Shown here piece after piece: positions 44,554-50,666 of a stretch of DNA of 64,000 nt. Below the pieces are notes generated by a model. The model was given only the letters and a program-made list of their open reading frames with translations, ran no database searches and was not told the DNA's origin. Origin of the DNA: Nocardioides marmotae (GTDB lineage: Bacteria; Actinomycetota; Actinomycetes; Propionibacteriales; Nocardioidaceae); NCBI RefSeq assembly GCF_013177455.1, contig NZ_CP053660.1, positions 2,852,001 through 2,916,000 on the forward strand, read 5' to 3'. The number at the start of each line of letters is the position of its first letter. Position 1 is the first letter of the stretch. Both the position numbers and the translations under genes were made by a program.

Positions 44554-45333
44554 CTAGAACAGGTCGGCCGGCCGCTGGGTGACTTCGGCCCCTCCGTCGA
44601 CGTAGAGCACCTGCCCGGTCACGTGGGTGTTGTCCTCCGAGACGAGGAAGGCGAGCACCCGCGCGATCGCCTCGGGCGGCGCGTAGCCGTTGAGCGGCAT
44701 CGGCACCGCGGCGTCCATGACCTCGCGCATGGCGTCGTCCTCGAACAGGCCGGTGGTCATCGGGGTCAGCACGACGCCCGGCGCGACCACGTTGAGCGCG
44801 ATGCCGGCGTCCGCCCAGCCGGGCGAGATCGCCGTACGCCGCGCCCACTCCGCCAGCGCCGCCTTGGTCGAGGGGTAGATCGAGTGCGGTCGGCCGCCGT
44901 CGGTCAGCTCGACGGCCCGGGCGACCGCCGCCTCCTCGTCGCCCTCGAGGCAGGCCAGCCGGGTCCGCTCGTCGTTGCGCATCGTCCCGGAGATCGACCC
45001 CAGCACGGCGACCCGCGGCGCGGGCGAGCCGGCGAGCAGCGGCCGCAGCCCCTCGGCGACCTCGACGGTCCCGAAGTAGTTGATCCGCACCATCAGCGGG
45101 CTCGGCTCGGCGACCCCGGCGCAGGTGACCAGCGCGTCGACCCGGCCCTCGGTGAGCTGCTTGACGGCGGCGACCGCCGCGGCCCGGCCCGCGGCCGTCG
45201 CGAGGTCGGCCAGCACCTCGGCGTCGCGCAGGTCGACGCCCACGACCTCCTCGCCCCGCTCGCGGAGCTGGTCGGCGAGCGCTCGACCGATCCCGGAGGC
45301 GCTGCCGGTGATGACGGTACGACGGGGCATCAT
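44554..45333 (-). CDS. Short-chain dehydrogenase/reductase
   Basis: 259 residues. NAD(P)-binding TGSASGIGRA at the N-terminus; catalytic Tyr and Lys in YPSTKAAL; the C-terminal end HVTGQVLYVDGG is standard. The acidic VGVDLRD after the second beta strand favours NAD over NADP. The layout resembles bacterial hydroxysteroid dehydrogenases, but the substrate is not shown. First gene of the SDR-MarR-hydrolase set. Confidence 0.87.
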   Translation of the reverse strand: MMPRRTVITGSASGIGRALADQLRERGEEVVGVDLRDAEVLADLATAAGRAAAVAAVKQLTEGRVDALVTCAGVAEPSPLMVRINYFGTVEVAEGLRPLLAGSPAPRVAVLGSISGTMRNDERTRLACLEGDEEAAVARAVELTDGGRPHSIYPSTKAALAEWARRTAISPGWADAGIALNVVAPGVVLTPMTTGLFEDDAMREVMDAAVPMPLNGYAPPEAIARVLAFLVSEDNTHVTGQVLYVDGGAEVTQRPADLF

Positions 45334-45544
45334 GCCCTCCCTGGTCCTTGGGTGACCTTCGACGGTAGCAGCGTCGTGATCGTCCCGTGACCGTCTCGTG
45401 ACCCCCGGTGACCTGGTCGTTTGGCCGGGGCCTCGCGGCGGAGGACTCCGGTCAGCGGGACCTCGCCGGTGGTGCGAACCGCACCCCGTGCCCGACGGCC
45501 CGGGTAGTTCGCCCCACCCTTACGGGCCATTTGCCCCTGCCCTG

Positions 45545-45569
45545 GTTTCGGTTCCAAACCCTCGGGTAG
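45545..45569 (+). promoter_or_regulatory. SigB/SigF-type promoter
   Basis: GTTT (45545-45548), 15-bp spacer, GGGTAG (45564-45569), close to the GTTT-N15-GGGTAT consensus of actinobacterial group 3 sigma factors. The implied transcription start is only a few bases before the sigma gene ATG at 45579, so the mRNA would be nearly leaderless and the gene self-activating. Confidence 0.65.
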
Positions 45570-45578
45570 GGGGCTTCC

Positions 45579-46388
45579 ATGACGACGAGTGCTGTACCGC
45601 TGGGCCGACGACCGAAGGACCTTCGTCGCAAGGCCGAGACCGCCCGCCTCTTCGACGAGGCGGCCGCCACCACCAGCGAGGTCGAGCGCGAGCGCATCCA
45701 CGAGGAGATCGTCCTCCTCAACATCGAGGTCGCTCGCACCCTCGCCTCCCGCTTCCGCAACCGCGGCGTCCCGCTCGAGGACCTCGAGCAGGTCGCCCTC
45801 CTCACCCTCGTGCGCATCGTCCCGAAGTTCGACGCCAGCAAGGACCGCGACTTCCTCGCGTACGCCGTCCCCTCCATCCGGGGCGACCTGAAGCGCTACT
45901 TCCGTGACTTCGGCTGGATGGTCCGCCCGCCGCGGCGCGTCCAGGAGATCCAGTCCGAGGTCGTGGCCGCCCACCAGCGCGCCCGCGAGTCCGGCGAGCC
46001 CGCCTCCCCGGAGAAGATCGCCGAGCAGCTCGATCTCAAGCCGTCCGAGGTCCAGGCCGCGCTCATGGCCGACGGCTGCTTCCAGCCGCTCTCCCTCGAC
46101 GTGCCGGTCTCCCCCGACCACGGCCGGGGCTCGCTCGGCGACACCCTGAGCGACGACGACCCGGGCGGCGAGCGCGCCGCGGAGGCGCGGGCGATGCTGA
46201 CCCCGCTCATGCGCGAGCTCAGCGAGCGCGACCGCCGCATCCTGCACCTGCGCTTCGCCGAGGACTGCACCCAGCAGGAGATCGCCGACCAGCTCGGCGT
46301 GACCCAGATGCAGGTCTCCCGGCTGCTCAGCCGGATCCTCGGCACCCTCCGCGAGGGCATCGGCGAGCTGGACCCCAGCGCCGTCTGA
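45579..46388 (+). CDS. SigB/SigF-family RNA polymerase sigma factor
   Basis: 269 residues with sigma regions 2 (NIEVARTLASRFRNRGVPLEDLEQVA, FLAYAVPSIRGDLKRYFRD), 3 and 4 (LSERDRRILHLRFAEDCTQQEIADQLGVTQMQVSRLLSRIL). This is the SigF/SigB general-stress and sporulation-type group. It has a matching promoter directly upstream and converges on a STAS anti-anti-sigma gene, but no anti-sigma kinase is next to it. A strong hairpin ends the gene. Confidence 0.9.
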   Translation: MTTSAVPLGRRPKDLRRKAETARLFDEAAATTSEVERERIHEEIVLLNIEVARTLASRFRNRGVPLEDLEQVALLTLVRIVPKFDASKDRDFLAYAVPSIRGDLKRYFRDFGWMVRPPRRVQEIQSEVVAAHQRARESGEPASPEKIAEQLDLKPSEVQAALMADGCFQPLSLDVPVSPDHGRGSLGDTLSDDDPGGERAAEARAMLTPLMRELSERDRRILHLRFAEDCTQQEIADQLGVTQMQVSRLLSRILGTLREGIGELDPSAV

Positions 46389-46409
46389 CCCGACACCCCG
46401 CACGCACAC

Positions 46410-46454
46410 GCACCGCGGCCCGCCACTCCTCCTCGGGGTGGCGGGCCGCGGTGC
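46410..46454. terminator. Strong hairpin between convergent sigma and STAS genes
   Basis: Perfect 17-bp arms (46410-46426 and 46438-46454) with an 11-nt loop, 22 bp after the sigma stop. No U-tract on either strand, as is usual in high-GC actinobacteria. Likely works for both directions. Confidence 0.75.
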
Positions 46455-46513
46455 GTGCTGCTGCTGGTGGCCGGCGCGCGTGGCGCCGGGTCACCGGCGG
46501 CGAGCGGGCCTGG

Positions 46514-46837
46514 TCAGGCCGACTCGAGCGTCATGGTGTCGAACCGGCCGGCGGTCCCGGTCAGCTCGATGACCCGGGTCACCGCCGCGCTGAGCGCTGC
46601 GACGCTGAGGGTCCCGCCACTGGCGGCGACCTCCTGCTGGCAGGCGAGCAGCGCGGAGAGACCCGTGCAGTCGATGAAGGTGACCCCGTCGAGGTCGAGC
46701 ACGACGGAGCTGCATCCTTCCGCGGAGCGGCGAGCGACCGCCCCGCGCAATCCCGGCGCCGAGAGGACGTCGAGCTCGCCGGTGACGACGACGCGCAGCT
46801 GGGGCGGATCGGGCACGGCGTTCACTGAGAAGTACAA
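46514..46837 (-). CDS. STAS-domain anti-sigma factor antagonist
   Basis: 107 residues, a whole STAS domain. The phosphorylation loop reads FIDCTGLSAL; in SpoIIAA the order is D-S-S-G, with the second serine phosphorylated, so Thr takes the acceptor position here and Cys the first serine. Thr is accepted in many actinobacterial paralogues. It should bind an anti-sigma kinase and release a sigma factor, perhaps the SigF-type protein encoded next door, depending on phosphorylation. Confidence 0.87.
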   Translation of the reverse strand: MYFSVNAVPDPPQLRVVVTGELDVLSAPGLRGAVARRSAEGCSSVVLDLDGVTFIDCTGLSALLACQQEVAASGGTLSVAALSAAVTRVIELTGTAGRFDTMTLESA

Positions 46838-47184
46838 GAGACCAACAATCCGGCCCGTGAGGTCCTGGTCGAGGTGCGCCGGATCCCCCGGTGCCCCTCG
46901 ACGCTACGCCCCGGACGGGCACGCCTCACCATCGCGCTCGGTGATCATTCGGGGGCTCCACCCCACGGGGTGAGGTGCCCGGGCGCCGGCCCCGGCGGGT
47001 CTGGCGGCCGCGCACGCCGGGCAGGACGCCCGCGGCAGCCCGCGTCCCGGGGGCGGGTTGCCACTGATCCTGGCGCGGAAGATGAAGGCCAGGACGCGAC
47101 CGCTGGGGGGCATTGGTCGCGACCTGGCCCCCGCATCCTGGCACAGCGGCCGGCCCCGAGCCGCGACGGCCACGGCGTGTCGGA
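46838..47184. other. 347-bp intergenic region with a GC hairpin
   Basis: I find no gene here; the short open frames have no ribosome binding site or conserved features. It holds the hairpin at 47088-47128 and the leader of the STAS gene. Confidence 0.6.
47088..47128. terminator. Inverted repeat downstream of the secreted-protein gene
   Basis: GCCAGGACGCGACC (47088-47101) and GGTCGCGACCTGGC (47115-47128), one mismatch, 13-nt loop. It lies 57 bp beyond the stop of the minus-strand gene ending at 47185, and the words ATCCTGGC recur on both sides. Confidence 0.5.
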
Positions 47185-47655
47185 TCAGATCGGGAACGGC
47201 CCGGGCAGGTTGCCGAACCCGCAGGTGATCTCGCGCTGCCAGGTCCGGGTCCAGCGCCCCAGCTGCGCGGTGATCTGCACCTGGTAGTCCGTGGCGCCGA
47301 CGTCGATCGTCTGCCGCGACGTCACGGTCGCCCGCTTCGCGGTCGTGGTGACGCTCTCGCCGCCGTTCGTCCCGGCCTTCTGGATGCGGAAGGTGTAGGT
47401 GACGCCGGGGATCTGGTGGGTGTCGTCGAACCCCGTGAAGCTCACCGTCGCGGACTCGACGAAGAAGCCGGTGGCACAGGTGTAGGTGCCGGTCACCGCC
47501 GTCGGCGTGACCACCGAGGCCACCTTCACCGTCGTACCGACGGGTGCCTGGCGGGCGCTGAAGAACGCCTGGGCGACCTGCGGGACGAGGACCAGGCACC
47601 CGACCACGAGCACGATCGACACGGCGCGACGCCAGGTGTCGATGCTGCAGGTCAC
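47185..47655 (-). CDS. Secreted protein, possibly SipW-dependent
   Basis: 156 residues from a GTG with a good GGAGG site 8 bases upstream; an upstream in-frame start (47721) lacks one. A hydrophobic segment (VSIVLVVGCLVLVPQVAQA) is followed by AFFSARQ, like the Ala/Gly-Tyr/Phe-Phe-Ser/Thr cleavage region of SipW-dependent proteins. The mature part is beta-rich with two Cys (TYTCATGFF, EITCGFG). A SipW-type peptidase gene is 1.2 kb away, and the promoter region resembles those of sipW and the tasA-like gene. No known family beyond that. Confidence 0.62.
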   Translation of the reverse strand: MTCSIDTWRRAVSIVLVVGCLVLVPQVAQAFFSARQAPVGTTVKVASVVTPTAVTGTYTCATGFFVESATVSFTGFDDTHQIPGVTYTFRIQKAGTNGGESVTTTAKRATVTSRQTIDVGATDYQVQITAQLGRWTRTWQREITCGFGNLPGPFPI

Positions 47656-47718
47656 GGGGGTCCTCCGGGGTCGGTCGGTGGTTGCGGGGTGATGGGGACC
47701 AGTCTGTCGACACGGCTT

Positions 47719-47756
47719 CAAGGGGCCCGGCCCGGAACCTCAAGGAACGCGCAAGG
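47719..47756. promoter_or_regulatory. CAAGG direct repeats at 11-bp multiples
   Basis: CAAGG at 47719, 47741 and 47752 gives spacings of 22 and 11 bp, the geometry of OmpR/PhoB-family binding sites. It lies between the divergent secreted-protein gene (-) and the response regulator gene (+). The GACCAG...CTG...TCAAGG order also appears in the tasA-like promoter. Confidence 0.5.
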
Positions 47757-47774
47757 TCTGGCAGACTCCGGGGT

Positions 47775-48515
47775 GTGGATGGATCGGGTTCGGGTTCGGG
47801 TCAGGAGCGCAGGGCGCTGGTCGTCGAGGACGACGAGGACATCCGGTCACTGATCGAGTTCACCCTGAAGACCCAGGGCTTCGAGGTCACCGCGGTCGAC
47901 TCGGGTCTCGCCGGCGTGGAGGCGGTCCGCACCTTCGACCCCGACCTGATCACCCTCGACCTCGGGCTGCCGGGCATCGACGGGATCGAGACGTGCCGGC
48001 GCATCCGGGAGACCAGCGACGCCTACGTCGTCATGATCACCGCGCGCGACGACGAGATCGACCGGCTCATCGGCCTGGAGACCGGCGCCGATGACTTCTT
48101 GTCCAAGCCGTTCAGCGTCCGCGAGCTCAAGGCCCGCATCAATGCGCTGTTCCGCCGCCCGCGCCGCGGCCCGGCGCTCTCGGTGGTCCCGACCTCGACC
48201 GAGCCGGACCACGAGGTGCTCGAGCACGGCGCGCTGCGCGTCGACGTCGACGGCCGCCGCGCGTTCCGCGACGAGGACGAGCTCGCGCTCACCCGCACCG
48301 AGTTCGACCTGCTCACCGAGCTGATGCGCACGCCGGCGCGGGTGTGGACCCGCGAGGCGCTGCTGCGCTCGGTGTGGGGCACCGACTGGGCGACCGACAC
48401 CCACCTCGTCGAGGTGCACGTCGGCAACCTGCGCCGCAAGCTCGGCGAGAGCCGCGAGGGCCCGAAGTTCGTGCGGACGGTGCGCGGCGTGGGCTACCGG
48501 ATGGAGTCCCTGTAG
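47775..48515 (+). CDS. OmpR/PhoB-family response regulator
   Basis: 246 residues from a GTG. The receiver domain has acidic residues Asp19/Asp20 (VVEDDED), phospho-acceptor Asp62 in LDLGLPG and the conserved Lys near 112 in LSKPFS. The C-terminal winged helix ends VEVHVGNLRRKLGE and VRTVRGVGYRM. No sensor kinase lies beside it, so it is an orphan in this window. The 11-bp-phased CAAGG repeats before it suggest self-control and control of the exported-protein genes around it. The linker between domains is long and Pro/Thr-containing. Confidence 0.88.
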   Translation: MDGSGSGSGQERRALVVEDDEDIRSLIEFTLKTQGFEVTAVDSGLAGVEAVRTFDPDLITLDLGLPGIDGIETCRRIRETSDAYVVMITARDDEIDRLIGLETGADDFLSKPFSVRELKARINALFRRPRRGPALSVVPTSTEPDHEVLEHGALRVDVDGRRAFRDEDELALTRTEFDLLTELMRTPARVWTREALLRSVWGTDWATDTHLVEVHVGNLRRKLGESREGPKFVRTVRGVGYRMESL

Positions 48516-48522
48516 TCCTGGC

Positions 48523-48888
48523 TCAGCCGGGCCGGCAGGCCACCAGGTAGCCGTGCAGCGCCACCTCGGCGCGGTCCGCGGCCGGCGCCAGGCACGAGGC
48601 CGCGCGCCGCGCGGCACCGATGTCGCTGCACCGGACCTGCTGCTCCACCGAGCGGGCCAGGCCGGCGAGCTCGCAGGTGCCGACCGTCGCCGAGGAGGCC
48701 TTGAGGCTGAGCACCGCGTCCATCGCGGTGTCCACGTCACCGATGCTCAGCGCGTCGACGATGCGCTGCACCCGGGCCTCGAGCATCGAGCAGTAGCGCT
48801 GCACGAAGGAGACCGCGAACTCGCAGTCCTCCACGTCGCGGCGCAGGCGCTCGAGCGCGTCGGGGTCCAGGACGGCGGCCGCACTCAT
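48523..48888 (-). CDS. Hpt-like protein lacking the phospho-histidine
   Basis: 121 residues, all alpha-helical. The segment VLSLKASSATVGTCELAGLA aligns with the Hpt signature (A)HxLKGSSATVGA, with Leu in place of the phosphorylated His. It should therefore not accept phosphate but may still bind the receiver of the response regulator encoded next to it (convergent, 7 bp apart). It is translationally coupled to the sipW-type gene by an ATGA overlap, so its level follows that of the peptidase. Confidence 0.72.
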   Translation of the reverse strand: MSAAAVLDPDALERLRRDVEDCEFAVSFVQRYCSMLEARVQRIVDALSIGDVDTAMDAVLSLKASSATVGTCELAGLARSVEQQVRCSDIGAARRAASCLAPAADRAEVALHGYLVACRPG

Positions 48889-49610
48889 GTCCGCTCCCCC
48901 GCGGCCACGCCGTCCGTCTCGTCCTCGTCGGTCTCGTCCTCGTCGTCGCCGGACCAGATGAGCGACATGCCGAGCAGGAGCGCACCGCCCAGCGCCACCC
49001 ACAGCACGCCGTCCTGGACGACCGGCGAGCGCAGCGCGCGGATGACGGTGCCGAGCTTCGGGACGACCGCCTGCATCTCCCAGACCGTGTCGCCCTCGAG
49101 GGTCGCGACCCACGGGTCGGCGTTCTCGTTGTTGTCGCCCTGGGTGCGGACCGCGATGGTGCCGTCGTCGTTGGTGATGACCTCGACCACCCGGTGCGTC
49201 TCGACCCGGTGGTCCTCGACGGGGATGTGGTAGCTGATCACGTCGCCCACGGCGACCTCGGAGGCCGGCTCGGGGGTGGTCACGACGACGTCGCCGGGCA
49301 TGATGCCGGGCTCCATGCTGCCGGTGAGCATCGTGGAGGTGCGGTAGCCGAGCAGGTGCGGGCCCACGCCGAGGAAGGCGAACGCTAGGGCGCAGACGAG
49401 GAGCACCAGCGAGGTGACCAGGCCGACCAGGCCGCGGAGCACGCGGCGTACGCGCGGGGCGCGGGGGTGCTCGTCCCGGGGCGGCTGGGCGGCGGCCCGG
49501 CCGTCGCGCCCGGCGAGCGGGCGTGCGGGGCGCCCGGCGAGGGGCCGCTGCGGCGCTGCGGCGCGGTGCCGGCCGACGACGGTGGCGGCGTGCGGTGCTG
49601 CGGTGCTCAC
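48885..49610 (-). CDS. SipW-type (ER-type) signal peptidase I
   Basis: 241 residues from a GTG with an AGGAG site 10 bases upstream. A long basic cytoplasmic N-terminus (about 55 residues) precedes a membrane segment (61-81) and the catalytic domain. The nucleophile Ser98 is in TGSMEPGIMPGD, and the base is His139 in ETHRVVEV, not Lys, the ER/archaeal/SipW signature. A second membrane segment lies near 210 and an acidic tail (DDEDETDEDETDG) follows. SipW-type enzymes process TasA/camelysin-type matrix proteins, and a TasA-like gene is 7 kb away with a near-identical promoter. Confidence 0.85.
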   Translation of the reverse strand: MSTAAPHAATVVGRHRAAAPQRPLAGRPARPLAGRDGRAAAQPPRDEHPRAPRVRRVLRGLVGLVTSLVLLVCALAFAFLGVGPHLLGYRTSTMLTGSMEPGIMPGDVVVTTPEPASEVAVGDVISYHIPVEDHRVETHRVVEVITNDDGTIAVRTQGDNNENADPWVATLEGDTVWEMQAVVPKLGTVIRALRSPVVQDGVLWVALGGALLLGMSLIWSGDDEDETDEDETDGVAAGERT

Positions 49611-49748
49611 GACCGGTACTCCTCGCGACGCGCGCCGGACGGCGCTGGTGGGTAGGGCCCTGTACGGCCGTCGGGATCGCCGTCGGCCGCACAGGAGCTG
49701 GCTCAGCGGGCGTCGGCCGGGGCTCTGGAGGCCTCCCCGGACCGGACG

Positions 49749-49820
49749 TCCTTGATGAGGAGGACTCTGCCGCGCCCAGATCAAGGGTCCCGCCGGAGAA
49801 ACCTCGAGATTTCCTCAAGG
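49749..49820 (-). promoter_or_regulatory. Conserved promoter module of the sipW-type gene
   Basis: CCTTGATG (49750-49757) and GATCAAGG (49779-49786) bound a core that matches the tasA-like promoter at 33 of 38 bases; a further CTCAAGG at 49814 is 35 bp away, exactly as there. On the coding strand TTGATC could be a -35 element with CTTGAG activator sites upstream. Confidence 0.6.
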
Positions 49821-49856
49821 CTGCCCGCTCGAGGAGCGGTGGCGCCGCGGGCGAGG

Positions 49857-50657
49857 TCAATTCAGCCGGCGGGTGTCCTCGGGGGCCGTGCCGCCGCGGT
49901 GAACCTCCTCGACCATCGTCTGCAGGGCCGTGAGGGCGACGTTCTGGGAGACGGGGCCGAAGCTGACTCGGGCGACCCCGAGCTCGGCGAGCCGGGCGAG
50001 CGGCGGATGGCCGGGCAGGCCGATGAGGGTCAGCCGCTGCGGGCCGAACGCGTCGACGAGGTGGGCGACCTCCTCCTCGGAGAGGAAGCCGGGGACGAAG
50101 ACGACCGGCGCGCCGGCGTCGAGGAAGGCGCGGCCGCGCTCGACCGCGTCGGCGAGCACCTCCCCGCGGTCGCGGTCGCCGGCGTGGAGGAAGACGTCGG
50201 TGCGGGCGTTGAGGACGAAGTCGATGCCGGCCTGCTCGACCACCTTCACGACGTCCTCGACCTGGCTGGCGGCCTCGGCGAGCGGCTTGAGCTGGTCCTC
50301 GAGGTTCGCGCCCACGACGCCGATGTCGATGGCCCGGCGGATCGTGCCGGGCGCGTCGCCGTACCCGCCCTCGAGGTCGGCGGTGACCGGCAGGTCGGTG
50401 GCGCGCACGATGCGCCCGACCATGTCGAGCATCTCCTCGAGCGGGATCTTCTCGCCGTCCTCGTAGCCGAGGGTGGCGGCGATGGAGTGGCTGGCGGTCG
50501 CCAGCGCGCGGGTGCCCGGGACGTCGGAGACGACCTTCGCGCTGATCGCGTCCCAGACGTTGACCACGGTGAGCAGCTCGGGCGCCCGGTGGAGGCGGAG
50601 CAGCTCGGTGGCCTTGGCGGCAGTGGTCCCCGTCGGGGTGGTCGAGGTGTCGGTCAT
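49857..50657 (-). CDS. Isocitrate lyase/PEP mutase superfamily protein
   Basis: 266 residues of the ICL/PEPM TIM barrel. Recognisable are VVNVWDAISAKVV, the metal-binding DLEGGYGD and the ANLEDQ segment, and NARTDVFL. The isocitrate-lyase signature KKCGH is absent, so it is a PEP-phosphonomutase-like or 2-methylisocitrate-lyase-like enzyme of unknown substrate. It is the last gene of the glnA2-glnE transcript (9 bp after glnE). Confidence 0.82.
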   Translation of the reverse strand: MTDTSTTPTGTTAAKATELLRLHRAPELLTVVNVWDAISAKVVSDVPGTRALATASHSIAATLGYEDGEKIPLEEMLDMVGRIVRATDLPVTADLEGGYGDAPGTIRRAIDIGVVGANLEDQLKPLAEAASQVEDVVKVVEQAGIDFVLNARTDVFLHAGDRDRGEVLADAVERGRAFLDAGAPVVFVPGFLSEEEVAHLVDAFGPQRLTLIGLPGHPPLARLAELGVARVSFGPVSQNVALTALQTMVEEVHRGGTAPEDTRRLN

Positions 50658-50666
50658 GGCACCCCG

